This document shows, piece after piece, positions 19,017 through 27,834 of a stretch of DNA of 64,000 nucleotides. The number at the start of each line of letters is the position of its first letter. The first letter of the stretch is position 1. Location of the stretch: assembly GCF_007990935.1 (NCBI RefSeq), contig NZ_BJXJ01000005.1, positions 82,583-146,582 on the forward strand, read 5' to 3'. This DNA is from Vibrio sagamiensis NBRC 104589. GTDB lineage: Bacteria; Pseudomonadota; Gammaproteobacteria; Enterobacterales; Vibrionaceae. The notes under the pieces are model-generated. The model was not told the DNA's origin, ran no database searches, and saw only the letters and a program-made list of their open reading frames with translations. Made by a program: the position numbers and the translations under genes.

Positions 19017-20802
19017 GAGCGATCTCCTTAATATTGATAAGTGGATTGGGTAAATCAAAGTAGATTACCGCTGGGTCAGGAATGGAGTTCTCGTTAAAGT
19101 TGGCTAAATAACAGTAGAAATTACCTTTACAACATAAAGCATCACTTGAAAGTACATACCTCAAACAACGATCATCCTTGACTCCCGAGTTAAGTAACGC
19201 GTTGAGTTTGGCGTGAAGCTGCCTAATTAATTGTGATTCAGTGATACTCAGACTACTGGATATGGCAGAGATAACATTGAATGTTGAGTTAATGATGAGG
19301 TAGTAAGCAAAATATCGTTTCACCTTATCAAAATTCCAGTAGTTTTCTAGCGCTTGTTTATCATCACCTAATTCGTGGCTAAATAATTGGAAAGCAAGAT
19401 CGGTATAGCCCGTTCCTTGGCAATCTCTGTAGTACATACCCACAGGAAAGCCTTGTTCTAGCTGCATGACAATATTTTGCTGGTGGGCGAGAAATACAAT
19501 CCCGAAGTTTGCTTGTAAATGGAAAAGAGGAACAACCGCGTGAGTACAGTAAGCGTCAAACCAGCGTTGAGCTGCGTCAATATCGGAAAGGTTATTTTCT
19601 TTAGCGTAGTGACGAATTCTGTGTGCGACTAAACTGGATTTTTCGTATGGGTTTTGTTGCGTTAACGTCGCTAAAACGACGGCTTCTTGCTGAGGTTTTT
19701 CTGCTAAAGGATTGTCTCTAAATGCCACAAGACTCGCATCTATGATTTGATTGTTTTGGTCTTTTAACCCCATGTAAGCTGGCTCTTGCATCAGTTGAAA
19801 CCCGAAGCCATCGCCAAGTTCATTAGCTAGCTTTTGTTGTTGGAAGAGATCATTTAAGCGAGTCCCCCTCACTACTTCTTTTAATGAAAGGTTACGAATA
19901 GAATTTGTTAACTTAACACTTAAGGAAAACTTCAACATGTAGGGCAACGTTGGTGCATACAGAGAGCGAGTAGAAGAGGTCGGGTACCATATCGTACCAA
20001 TTTGACCAAGGCTCACAATTTCTCTTGAATTAATGTAATGCTCAATCGATGGATTGTCTTGCATTACTTGCCATTGCCATGGATGAACAGGTAATAATGT
20101 TTTTCCATCAAGAGCTGCATTATCGAGTGCCTGTTTTAATGTTGAATCATGGATAACCAGTTGTTTTATTCTCTGAGCAAATGGGACGCCTGCAGAGCTG
20201 CCGGTGGCAAGCAATTGCTGACTAACCTCTAACCAGTGCAACTGAAATTGGCCACCGAGTTCTGGGGAATAAAATTTAGCGTCTTGCGCTGTAAATTGTT
20301 CACGACTTTTCGGTGCAGGGTGGAATGAGTGGCCAATTAATAACCCTTGTTCTGCCGTTTTGAAATCGAGTTCATCAGTAAATAATTGCGTTTGATATGG
20401 AGAATATTCAATAGCTTGAGTGGTATTGTAATGGCTTTCAAGTACCCGTTTGACGAAAATGTCCTTTTGCTCATCACTAATATGTCCGACAAATAGGGGA
20501 TCTGAAGCAACATGTTCAATGATTTGCTGAGCGGAAAGAAGAGTCACATTATCTTCTGTGATCAGACGTGCAGGTAAGTAATAGTCATGCCCTCCAAGCT
20601 CTGAATAATAGCATAGGCAAATTTCTATTGTGCCTCGATCAAATAAAGGAAGTTGGAAAAAGTAAGCATCATCGCGCGCTTCAATTTGTATAGATTGATT
20701 TTCTCGGGCTAGGGAATTAAGAAAACAAGCAAGGGCAGGATCCCTAGAAGGAACTTGATGGCTTGTTTTCTCGTGGTTAAGCCTATCGTTGGTACGATTC
20801 AT
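19009..20802 (-). CDS. iucA: NIS synthetase, first condensing enzyme of aerobactin (IucA)
   Basis: ATP-dependent synthetase that condenses citrate with the first N6-acetyl-N6-hydroxylysine. It shows the family pattern in order: GHSFHPAPKSRE (about residue 155), VHPWQWQV, PTSSTRSLYAPTLPYMLKFSLSV in two parts with the conserved SxxS/T-R residues, KEVVRGTRLN, AHQQNI, YRDCQG, and NENSIPDPAVIYFDLPNPL near the end. It is 597 residues, in line with E. coli IucA. It is first in the iuc operon and its promoter overlaps a Fur box at 20848-20866, so iron repression is expected. Confidence 0.96.
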   Translation of the reverse strand: MNRTNDRLNHEKTSHQVPSRDPALACFLNSLARENQSIQIEARDDAYFFQLPLFDRGTIEICLCYYSELGGHDYYLPARLITEDNVTLLSAQQIIEHVASDPLFVGHISDEQKDIFVKRVLESHYNTTQAIEYSPYQTQLFTDELDFKTAEQGLLIGHSFHPAPKSREQFTAQDAKFYSPELGGQFQLHWLEVSQQLLATGSSAGVPFAQRIKQLVIHDSTLKQALDNAALDGKTLLPVHPWQWQVMQDNPSIEHYINSREIVSLGQIGTIWYPTSSTRSLYAPTLPYMLKFSLSVKLTNSIRNLSLKEVVRGTRLNDLFQQQKLANELGDGFGFQLMQEPAYMGLKDQNNQIIDASLVAFRDNPLAEKPQQEAVVLATLTQQNPYEKSSLVAHRIRHYAKENNLSDIDAAQRWFDAYCTHAVVPLFHLQANFGIVFLAHQQNIVMQLEQGFPVGMYYRDCQGTGYTDLAFQLFSHELGDDKQALENYWNFDKVKRYFAYYLIINSTFNVISAISSSLSITESQLIRQLHAKLNALLNSGVKDDRCLRYVLSSDALCCKGNFYCYLANFNENSIPDPAVIYFDLPNPLINIKEIAHG

Positions 20803-20845
20803 TATAATAACTCTAATTCAGTTGATGATAGTAATAAACATGACA

Positions 20846-20874
20846 ATAGTAATCATTATCATTAACATATTCAA
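20846..20874 (-). promoter_or_regulatory. Fur-controlled sigma-70 promoter of iucABCD
   Basis: On the minus strand -35 TTGAAT (20869-20874), an exact 17-bp spacer and -10 TACTAT (20846-20851) form a good sigma-70 promoter. The spacer and -10 are covered by GTTAATGATAATGATTACT (20848-20866), which matches 15 of 19 Fur-consensus positions. Fur bound there would block RNA polymerase under iron sufficiency. This box lies in the 163-nt gap behind fhuB. Confidence 0.8.
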
Positions 20875-20965
20875 TAGCTTTATTACTTAAAGTGCATGTT
20901 TTTATTGTACTTTATCATCAAAATGAATGTGGTTTTTTAATCGCAAAAAAAATGAGTATAGAAAA

Positions 20966-22966
20966 TTAATGCCTCATCAGGTAAAGGAAGTAGCTTCCAC
21001 CAATGAGTGAAGCCAATAAGCCTGCAGGGAACTGCCATGGAAACCAAACCACTCTGCCTGCCCAGTCTGCCAAAACCATAATGATGGCACCGAGTAAAGC
21101 TGCCGTTAGCATCTGTGGTAAGGCTCGATATTGATGGAGAGAACGTGCCATATGTGGTGCGAGTAAGCCGATAAAACTTAACGGGCCTATAACAATGGTA
21201 CACAGTGTAGTGAGCAAGGCGACAAGCAATAATAATATTAAGCGAACCGCAGCGGTATTTACGCCAATACTGTAAGCCATAGTGTCACCTAGGCCGATGA
21301 GATCTGCCCATCGATGCAGTAATAACGCAGTCATTCCTAATATTGATACTCCCCCCAGTAATAGCAAAACGTCGTTGTAATCTGCCAGGTAAGTCGAACC
21401 GGATAACCAAGTCAATAGGGCGGTGGCGTTATCATGACCAGAGCTCATTGCAATCCTAAGCAATGCATCAAGCCCGGCACTCAAAGCAATACCAATTAGT
21501 AATGTTTGAGTCGGCGAAAATTGACTTTTCCTGCCCAGTAACCACACGAGTGCGGTGACTAAGAGTGCGCCCAAAGTACCAAGCAACATTTGTTGTTCTC
21601 TCTGAACTACGCCAGCAAGGGTCGTCCCTAAGACTAAAGCTAATGCCGCGCCAGAGCTTATCCCTAAGACTTCAGGACTGGCCATAGGATTATTGGAGAT
21701 ACGTTGGATCAAGCTGCCAGCAAAGGCCAATCCTATTCCAGCAAATAGTGCTACAAATACCCGTGGCGCTCGTAGCTCAAATAATTTTTGGCTTAAAATG
21801 AAGCTCCAGCCTGTCTGGTTTTTGCCAATAACGAGTGCCAAAAAACACACCAAAACGAGGCTTAGCAGCAGTGCTATTAACGTACCTCTTGGAGCGTGAG
21901 ACTGATAACCAGTGGTTGGTTCATTGCGGGCTTTAAATTCTGCTTGTAATGGCGTTTTGTGTAGTAACCATAATAGAAAAGGCGCGCCAATCAGAGCTGT
22001 CATAGCACCAGTGGGTAAGAGTTCCCCCCCAATGCCTGAAAAAGGCTGAATAACGAGATCGACCATTAAGAGGAGGCCACTACCAATCAAACCACTAGCA
22101 ATAATCTGTTTTCCGAGTGGTCTTATTCCCATTATTTTCGCAATAGCAGGCGCGACAATACCGACAAACCCAATAAGGCCAACTTCGCTAACCACCGCCG
22201 CACTGATAAAAATAGCCAGTGACAAACACAGTAGTTTGATATGTTTTATATTTATTCCTAGCGACAAGGCGACATTATCACCAAATTGTAAAGCGGATAG
22301 AGGACGTTGAAACAGTAACAATAACGACGTAGGAATGACGATGAGAGGGAGTAGGGTTTGAGCGCCAGTCCAGCCATTTTGATTTAAAACTCCCGCTCCC
22401 CAAACAAAAATGCTACTAAGTTTTTGATCATTTATCATTAAGAGCATGGTGGTGATAGAGCCTAAAAATAAACTGACAACCATGCCTGAAAGTACCATAT
22501 GTAATGGTGAATAACCTCGTGTTGAACTGAGGATAAAAACTAATCCAGTTGCTAGGCAGCCACCGATAAAAGCGGTGACAAAGGAAGGAACAGCAAATTG
22601 AATCGGAACCATCAAAATACCTATCACTATTCCAAGCTCTGCACCTGAAGCGACCCCCAATGTGGTTGGAGAGGCGATAGGGTTACGTAAGACAAATTGC
22701 ATCACACAGCCCGACACGGCTAGGGCAAATCCACACATTAGCGCCATAGAAAGGCGAGGTAGATAAGTTAATTGTGTTATCAGATGCTGGTAATTCTCAG
22801 GGTCAAAATGAAACACAGTCTGCCAGAGTAAATCAATGCCTTGCGAATAAGGTGCAGTAAGGTGCAGTAATCCACCTAAACTTAAAATAAAAAGAAGAGT
22901 TAAAGCAAGGGCTTTCAATGGCCATTGTTTTGATGAAGCAGGTATGTAAACAGTGCGGGTATTCAT
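20966..22966 (-). CDS. fhuB: Ferric-siderophore ABC permease, fused double unit (FhuB-like)
   Basis: Inner-membrane permease of a ferric-hydroxamate importer. It is 666 residues, made of two FecCD-type halves in tandem (about 1-340 and 365-666), as in E. coli FhuB (660). Each half carries the helix pattern and a GxxxPHxxR- or GIVAPAIAK-type coupling segment (APAIAKIMGIRPLG and APHMARSLHQYRALP). The start codon overlaps the fhuD stop as TAATG. In other vibrios I recall the equivalent aerobactin importer genes being called vatCDB or matCDB. It sits between fhuD and iucA, all on one strand. Confidence 0.93.
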   Translation of the reverse strand: MNTRTVYIPASSKQWPLKALALTLLFILSLGGLLHLTAPYSQGIDLLWQTVFHFDPENYQHLITQLTYLPRLSMALMCGFALAVSGCVMQFVLRNPIASPTTLGVASGAELGIVIGILMVPIQFAVPSFVTAFIGGCLATGLVFILSSTRGYSPLHMVLSGMVVSLFLGSITTMLLMINDQKLSSIFVWGAGVLNQNGWTGAQTLLPLIVIPTSLLLLFQRPLSALQFGDNVALSLGINIKHIKLLCLSLAIFISAAVVSEVGLIGFVGIVAPAIAKIMGIRPLGKQIIASGLIGSGLLLMVDLVIQPFSGIGGELLPTGAMTALIGAPFLLWLLHKTPLQAEFKARNEPTTGYQSHAPRGTLIALLLSLVLVCFLALVIGKNQTGWSFILSQKLFELRAPRVFVALFAGIGLAFAGSLIQRISNNPMASPEVLGISSGAALALVLGTTLAGVVQREQQMLLGTLGALLVTALVWLLGRKSQFSPTQTLLIGIALSAGLDALLRIAMSSGHDNATALLTWLSGSTYLADYNDVLLLLGGVSILGMTALLLHRWADLIGLGDTMAYSIGVNTAAVRLILLLLVALLTTLCTIVIGPLSFIGLLAPHMARSLHQYRALPQMLTAALLGAIIMVLADWAGRVVWFPWQFPAGLLASLIGGSYFLYLMRH

Positions 22967-23871
22967 TATTTTTTTGTCAATTGTTGTGTAAGGTGATCAC
23001 TCAAGCGTTGTGCGGTAAGTAATCCACCAAATGTCCATATTGCAGGCAGTTCATGGACTGACTTTGTTCGTGTGAAAGCCATAGCTTGCCAAAGTGGTGA
23101 GAGTGAAAGTCTGTCACGTTGTTGTTGAGTGAGTGGACCAAATAGTGTGACGATAGCCTGCTGATGCTCCGCAACTTTTTCAGTTCCAACGGTGGTAAAT
23201 CCCCATAAATTAGTCTCATCTTGCCAATCATTGCTTAACCCCATCGATGTGATGGTAGCATCAACTAAAGAGCCCTGACCGTGAATGCGTAGCGTTTTAT
23301 CATTCACAAAACGTACAAATAAAAGAGGCGAGTTAGTAACATTGACAGAACGTATTTGTTCTCCATTTTGTTTTAATTTCAGCCTTGTTTGCTCAATTAA
23401 TTTTTGAGCTTGTTGCTCTTTATTGAACAAGACACCCAGGGAGCGAGTGATCTCTATTGCTGTGTCTAAGGGGCGCTTTTTGTCGTTGTAAAGACTATAA
23501 ACCAGCACAGGGGCTATTTTGCTCAAAGGTTTAAAAGCCGCTGCCATGTGCTGGCTCATCAGAATAACATCAGGGTTTGTCTCGGCAAGCAGTTCAAGGT
23601 TAGGCTCACGACGAGAGCCTAAATCGATGACGTTAGCGCCTAAATGTGGCTTAACAACCCATTGTTGGTAGCCTTTTGCGTCCGCAACACCTTGTAGTTC
23701 AATGCCCAAACTTAAAACGGTTTCTGCTAATGCCCAATCGAGAACGAGTACTTTTTTGGGTGTATTTTTAAAAGTAGCAGTGCCCATTTCATGTTGGATT
23801 TTTAGAGCGAAGCTGTTGAAAGTACAGGCCAATAGGATGAAAAATGCAATAAGACTTTTTTTCACAATCAA
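22966..23871 (-). CDS. fhuD: Periplasmic ferric-siderophore-binding protein (FhuD-like)
   Basis: Periplasmic binding protein of the class III (helical-backbone) type that hands ferric hydroxamates to FhuB. A signal peptide (KKSLIAFFILLACTFNSFA) is followed by the LVLDWALAETVLSLGIELQGVAD lobe-1 opening in two segments. The LELLAETNPDVILMS segment typical of FhuD/BtuF proteins follows. It is 301 residues. It is 13 nt after fhuC and overlaps fhuB by one base. The substrate (aerobactin, perhaps other hydroxamates) is inferred from the locus. Confidence 0.91.
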   Translation of the reverse strand: MIVKKSLIAFFILLACTFNSFALKIQHEMGTATFKNTPKKVLVLDWALAETVLSLGIELQGVADAKGYQQWVVKPHLGANVIDLGSRREPNLELLAETNPDVILMSQHMAAAFKPLSKIAPVLVYSLYNDKKRPLDTAIEITRSLGVLFNKEQQAQKLIEQTRLKLKQNGEQIRSVNVTNSPLLFVRFVNDKTLRIHGQGSLVDATITSMGLSNDWQDETNLWGFTTVGTEKVAEHQQAIVTLFGPLTQQQRDRLSLSPLWQAMAFTRTKSVHELPAIWTFGGLLTAQRLSDHLTQQLTKK

Positions 23872-23884
23872 TACCTTTTGAACT

Positions 23885-24652
23885 TTAAGCTATGTAGCTA
23901 ATGGGGTGACCCGTTTGTGGATGTGTAAATAGAGCGAGTTCCATTCCGTAAATCTTTTGTAAAATTGCGGGTGTCATCAACTCTTGAGGTTTACCTGATG
24001 CAATGACTTTTCCTGAATGCAAGGCAACCAATTGATCACTGAATTTGGCGGCCATATTAATATCGTGAAGAACCATAATTACAGTTAACCCGATTGACTG
24101 ATTGAGTTCTCGAATCAAGCTTAGCAGCTCGTGCTGGTGGGCAACGTCAAGCGCCGAAGTGGGTTCATCAAGTAAAATACATTGGCTTTCTTGGGCGAGT
24201 AACATTGCAACCCAAGCTCTTTGTCTTTCACCACCAGAAAGTGTTGCTACAAACCGATGAGAAAATCGATTGAGTCCAACTCTCTCAATGGCTTGGTCTA
24301 CGATGGCATAATCTTGTTTACTGTAACGACCGAAGGCTCCCTTCCACGGGTAACGACCAAAACAAACTAATTCACGAACCGTGACTCCATCAGTAAGAGG
24401 TGGATGTTGTGGCAGATAAGCAACCTGATGAGCAAATTCTAAATGACTAAAGGAGGAAAGAGCCTTTTGATTAAAAGTAATATCACCACTGGAACAGCGG
24501 TTTTGTCTGCTCAATAGCTTAATCAATGTAGATTTTCCGCATCCATTATGTCCGAGTAAAGTGGTCACTTTACCCGCTTTAAAGGTCAGATTCGTTGGAG
24601 CAAGAATCGTTTTAGCATCAATGACAAATGATGCATCGACCAATTGGTACAT
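23885..24652 (-). CDS. fhuC: Ferric-siderophore ABC transporter ATPase (FhuC-like)
   Basis: ATP-binding subunit that powers siderophore uptake through FhuB. Walker A GHNGCGKST is at about residues 34-42, the Q-loop at YLPQHPP, the signature LSGGERQRAW at about 139, Walker B CILLDEPTSALD at about 159 and the switch His in VLHDIN. It is 255 residues. It is first gene of the minus-strand importer unit, with a Fur-box-like sequence shared with the divergent MFS gene (24710-24728). Confidence 0.94.
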   Translation of the reverse strand: MYQLVDASFVIDAKTILAPTNLTFKAGKVTTLLGHNGCGKSTLIKLLSRQNRCSSGDITFNQKALSSFSHLEFAHQVAYLPQHPPLTDGVTVRELVCFGRYPWKGAFGRYSKQDYAIVDQAIERVGLNRFSHRFVATLSGGERQRAWVAMLLAQESQCILLDEPTSALDVAHQHELLSLIRELNQSIGLTVIMVLHDINMAAKFSDQLVALHSGKVIASGKPQELMTPAILQKIYGMELALFTHPQTGHPISYIA

Positions 24653-24709
24653 ATTCTAATCATCAGTTGAGTAAATGTGTAAAAGAGGATAATGTAAATA
24701 CAAGCAAAT

Positions 24710-24728
24710 GTAAATGATAATGATTTTT
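24710..24728. promoter_or_regulatory. Fur-box-like sequence between fhuC and the MFS gene
   Basis: GTAAATGATAATGATTTTT matches 14 of 19 positions of the Fur consensus, including the full AATGATAAT core. It lies in the 185-nt divergent gap, so it could repress fhuCDB and the MFS gene together. Confidence 0.65.
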
Positions 24729-24837
24729 GTTACTCTTATATTTAATTCTATCATTAAGAATTTATCTAAGCCTAAAATTTGTCACTAATTGTGGCTAATT
24801 AATAATGAATACCTTATTTCTCGTATTAAGATGAAAA

Positions 24838-26043
24838 ATGATGTCCAAAACAATGAACAATAAGTCTCAATTAATTTTGATTGGCCTTGCCGCTGCTCTG
24901 ATGGGGATCGGTCAGAATGGTTTACTCGTCTCACTGCCATTCTTAGTCGAAAAGTCAGCATTTGACTTATCCACGTGGTCCATTCTAATTGCCATTGGTA
25001 GTTTTCTTTTTTTGCCATCAGCACCTTTTTGGGGGCGATATAGCGATAAATTTGGCCCGAAAAAAGTAGTGATCCAAGCTTTACTGGGTATGGCAGTGAG
25101 TTTTACTTTATTATGTCTTTTTACTTTTCTCAGTACTTATCGTGAAGAGTGGGCGATGGTGTCGCTATTAGGGCTTCTGTTAGCCAGAATTATCTATGGT
25201 TGTACTGTAGCTGGAATGGTGCCAGCTAGCCAGCATTGGGCAATGATATTGTACGGAAAAAATGAACGTTTACAGGCAATAACAACGGTAAGTATTGGTT
25301 TAAGTACAGGGCGGTTGGCTGGGCCTTTATTATCGATTTTAATGTTAAAGTTTTCTCCGTTTGCACCTCTATTTCTCATGATTGCTCTGCCATTCATTGC
25401 TCTATTGGGAGCTTTAATTTTACCATCACCAACGTCTGAAATAATCCCAAACCAACAAAAAAAACCTCTTCCATGGTGCCCTCCGAAGACATTACAGCCT
25501 TTCTTGCTTAGTGGTTTATTGCTTTGTGCTGCTATTGCTCTTTTGCAATACAGTTTTTCGCCACTAATTTTTTCTGTTACGCGTTGGTCAACAGAACAGA
25601 TAAGTGATGCGATTGGTATATTGTTAACCATCAGTGCGGGATTAACATTTTCAGCTCAAGTTTTGGTGATTAAGAAGAAAAAACTGTCGACTACTGCCAT
25701 GTATCGTTATGGCTCAATTGCTTTGCTGATTGGTTTTTTGTTATTTTTAATTCCAAGTATTTGGGGTTTTGGTTTTGCAATGGGAATGGCTGCAATAGGG
25801 GCGTCGTTACTGGTGCCAGCTTATACTTCCGCAGCGACAGAAAAATTGAGTGATTCTCCGGGTGCTGTTGCTGGCTACGTATCGATGTCTCATACAATCG
25901 GATATGGTTTCGCCTCGTTACTTGCGTTTAGTGCAACACTTAATCCTCTTTATCCAATTTACTTGTGTATCGTCTTTTCTGTGTGGATTTTTCTTACGGC
26001 TTTTTCATTTAGTCAAAAAAGGCAAGAGTCCATTCGCGAATAG
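24838..26043 (+). CDS. MFS transporter, putative aerobactin exporter
   Basis: Major-facilitator inner-membrane transporter of 401 residues with about 12 hydrophobic helices. The GRYSDKFGPKKV loop between helices 2 and 3 is the classic MFS motif A. Its place in a siderophore locus and the divergent Fur box suggest export of newly made aerobactin. MFS proteins such as ShiF lie beside iuc genes in enterobacteria. Two adjacent ATGs (24838 and 24841) are equally possible starts. It converges on fhuF with only 2 nt between the stops. Transport role is inferred from context. Confidence 0.82.
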   Translation: MMSKTMNNKSQLILIGLAAALMGIGQNGLLVSLPFLVEKSAFDLSTWSILIAIGSFLFLPSAPFWGRYSDKFGPKKVVIQALLGMAVSFTLLCLFTFLSTYREEWAMVSLLGLLLARIIYGCTVAGMVPASQHWAMILYGKNERLQAITTVSIGLSTGRLAGPLLSILMLKFSPFAPLFLMIALPFIALLGALILPSPTSEIIPNQQKKPLPWCPPKTLQPFLLSGLLLCAAIALLQYSFSPLIFSVTRWSTEQISDAIGILLTISAGLTFSAQVLVIKKKKLSTTAMYRYGSIALLIGFLLFLIPSIWGFGFAMGMAAIGASLLVPAYTSAATEKLSDSPGAVAGYVSMSHTIGYGFASLLAFSATLNPLYPIYLCIVFSVWIFLTAFSFSQKRQESIRE

Positions 26044-26045
26044 TC

Positions 26046-26777
26046 CTAACGTTTGTTATTTATGTGTCTTGGACAGTTCTGACAAAACTCGCGGTCGTGG
26101 CGTTTATAAACGAAACAACAGCTTGTTCTGACAAAGGTCATCTGTTTGGTTTGCTGGTTGTATTTTAAGTTGTCGATTAATTTTTCTGGTAAATTACACG
26201 CTGTTATCCAGAGTTTAGCCTGCTCAATAAGTGGGCTATCTGTAAGTGCGGGTACCTGTTCTTGGAGCTTGACTAAACAACTTAAGATTCCGTCGGCGAA
26301 CAGGTAATGAGTGAAACCTGGACGTATACGAGTCCACTGGTTGATCTCTTTACGAAAGTGACTGAACAGTGTCTGTAACTCTTGGCCCGCATAAGTGATT
26401 AATTCTTGCTGATCTCCAATATAATGGTGATGATGCTCAAATTGATAGCCACCGATAAAGCAGGGCTGAACTTTCTGCTTGATATAAGATAATTTGGGTA
26501 ATCCATTACAACAATACACAGATATACAAGCAAGATAAATTGGCTGCCAACAAAGTAAACTCCAAGTTCTCGTCAACCAATAAGCAGAGCCTGCTTCTGG
26601 ATGCTGGTGTTGTAAACTTTCATAAAGGTCACGGATTGATTGTGAATTAGGCGTTTGTATATCAATCGAAGGCCAAAGTGAGGCATCATTTGAAGCTACT
26701 TTCATTTCACCTGAAAGGTGAGGGTTTATTTGCTGCGAATGGCGAAAAAGGTCGTCTAAAAATGAAATACTGTCCAT
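26046..26777 (-). CDS. fhuF: Ferric-siderophore reductase, FhuF-like [2Fe-2S] protein
   Basis: Cytoplasmic ferric-siderophore reductase that frees iron from imported hydroxamates. The C-terminus carries the diagnostic C-C-x10-C-x2-C iron-sulphur motif (CCFVYKRHDREFCQNC). It is 243 residues and the N-terminal part is diverged from E. coli FhuF. A Fur-box-like sequence lies 56 nt before the start and a CRP-like site about 130 nt before it. It converges with the MFS gene. The call rests on the cluster motif and the locus. Confidence 0.87.
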   Translation of the reverse strand: MDSISFLDDLFRHSQQINPHLSGEMKVASNDASLWPSIDIQTPNSQSIRDLYESLQHQHPEAGSAYWLTRTWSLLCWQPIYLACISVYCCNGLPKLSYIKQKVQPCFIGGYQFEHHHHYIGDQQELITYAGQELQTLFSHFRKEINQWTRIRPGFTHYLFADGILSCLVKLQEQVPALTDSPLIEQAKLWITACNLPEKLIDNLKYNQQTKQMTFVRTSCCFVYKRHDREFCQNCPRHINNKR

Positions 26778-26832
26778 ATTTTTGAATTTATTCCTTTAAA
26801 TAATGAAAGAATAAATAAACTTCAGCATTATT

Positions 26833-26851
26833 GCAATTGATTATCATTGCT
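26833..26851 (-). promoter_or_regulatory. Fur-box-like sequence upstream of fhuF
   Basis: On the minus strand AGCAATGATAATCAATTGC contains an unbroken 11-base match (AATGATAATCA) to the Fur consensus and 13 of 19 overall. It lies 56 nt upstream of the fhuF ATG. Confidence 0.55.
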
Positions 26852-26905
26852 GTTCGCTTTTGGTTGAATACTCCGTTTTCTGAAGGGACAATAGTGATAC
26901 ATTTA

Positions 26906-26921
26906 AGTGAACTAAATCACA
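26906..26921. promoter_or_regulatory. CRP-like site
   Basis: AGTGA-N6-TCACA matches 9 of the 10 key positions of the CRP consensus. It lies 129 nt before fhuF on one side. A -10-like TATACT (26928-26933) follows on the plus strand, so CRP could act on either. Confidence 0.5.
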
Positions 26922-27010
26922 ATAAATTATACTAAGATAGTACTAATCTGAAATGTGCAATTAAGCTAAGGCTCTAAGTTTACTGAAGTATTATTTAGAA
27001 CACCATCGAA

Positions 27011-27097
27011 ATGAAATCTTTAAAAGTATTAGAGTTATTATTCTATTTTTTAGTTCAAGGAATGACTTATTGGCTGAACGTTATTTTTGACCAATAA
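27011..27097 (+). CDS. Candidate 28-residue membrane peptide
   Basis: Short open frame starting MKSLKVLELLFYFL and ending WLNVIFDQ: strongly hydrophobic with a basic N-terminus, like many single-helix small membrane proteins. It lies about 70 nt after a -10-like TATACT and a CRP-like site, and runs into a hairpin at 27091-27131. There is no good ribosome-binding site, so it may be chance. Apart from this and the sites above, the 347-nt gap 26778-27124 holds nothing I can name. Confidence 0.22.
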   Translation: MKSLKVLELLFYFLVQGMTYWLNVIFDQ

Positions 27098-27131
27098 TGA
27101 CCTATAAAGAATAAAATAAGGTCGTTATTGG
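27091..27131. terminator. Hairpin at the 3' end of a minus-strand gene pair
   Basis: CCAATAATGACCT (27091-27103) and AGGTCGTTATTGG (27119-27131) pair over 13 bp with one mismatch. It overlaps the stop codon of the minus-strand gene ending at 27125. No T-run is present. Confidence 0.4.
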
Positions 27132-27463
27132 CAAAGTTGCTCAAAGTTTTGTTGATTAATCAATTTACAGGTTTCAATAAGTCGTTGAGGGCGATTGGTG
27201 CATATTGTATTTAATGAACCTGTTTGGGCGCTCCAGTTTTGTTTTTGCCACTTATTTATCAGTGATTTCACTTCGTCAAACGAATTTAGGTTTTGAAATG
27301 AATGCGTCAATATATGAGTGGCGTTGATTTGTTTCATCTGAGCAATATATTTACCTTGCTCGTTCATGGAGTAATATAAAAAAGTACCCGTTATCCAACC
27401 TGAGAGACTCAATAGTATAATTAATGATCTGAGCAGGTATGTATTTATATGTGCAGTCGACAT
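27125..27463 (-). CDS. Small single-pass membrane protein, paralogue of its upstream neighbour
   Basis: 112-residue protein of unknown function. One N-terminal hydrophobic helix (LRSLIILLSLSGWITGTFLYY) is followed by a polar, probably periplasmic part with two Cys residues near the end. It shares LIILL-LSGW, a Y-x-M-x-EQ motif, a W-x(4)-W-x-AQTGS motif and a following T-C with the gene just upstream. The two look like a tandem duplication. Its start overlaps that gene by 19 nt and is preceded by AAGGAG. Function not recognised. Confidence 0.65.
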   Translation of the reverse strand: MSTAHINTYLLRSLIILLSLSGWITGTFLYYSMNEQGKYIAQMKQINATHILTHSFQNLNSFDEVKSLINKWQKQNWSAQTGSLNTICTNRPQRLIETCKLINQQNFEQLCQ

Positions 27464-27768
27464 ACGGTGGTCACTCCTTCTTCTGTCAGAATTCTTCTTA
27501 GTTTGTCTCTGCCATACTCACATAAGGTCGTTACAGAACCTGTTTGAGCTGTCCACTCATTTTCAAACCAATATTGCATAGTTTGAACAATTTCTTGTTG
27601 TGTACGCTTTTTTCTTAGTGCTTGTATGACGATATTGTAGGCATTTTCAGTACTGATACTTTCTAAGTGTTGCTGTTGTTCAGACATGTAGTTGTAAAGC
27701 ATGGCGCTTGAGAATAGCCAACCAGAAAAAGAAAGGCATAGTAGTATAATTAATCGTCTTTTATTCAT
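27445..27768 (-). CDS. Small single-pass membrane protein, paralogue of its downstream neighbour
   Basis: 107-residue protein with an N-terminal signal-anchor helix (RRLIILLCLSFSGWLFSSAM) and a polar C-terminal part with WFENEWTAQTGSVTTLC. That motif is repeated in the downstream gene (WSAQTGSLNTIC). Two cysteines could form a disulfide if the tail is periplasmic. The pair is translationally linked (19-nt overlap). A CRP-like site lies about 75 nt upstream. No family recognised; secretion-pseudopilin-like or regulator-accessory roles are guesses only. Confidence 0.65.
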   Translation of the reverse strand: MNKRRLIILLCLSFSGWLFSSAMLYNYMSEQQQHLESISTENAYNIVIQALRKKRTQQEIVQTMQYWFENEWTAQTGSVTTLCEYGRDKLRRILTEEGVTTVCRLHI

Positions 27769-27834
27769 TATCTAAACTCTAAAAGTGTTTATATTCACGG
27801 TGATTATTGATGACTTGTTCTCAGATAGCTTTTG

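Noticed and set aside
18105..19058. Longer iucB frame starting at 19058
   Set aside because: It would overlap iucA by 50 nt; the ATG at 19016 has a strong AAGGAG site and the usual length.
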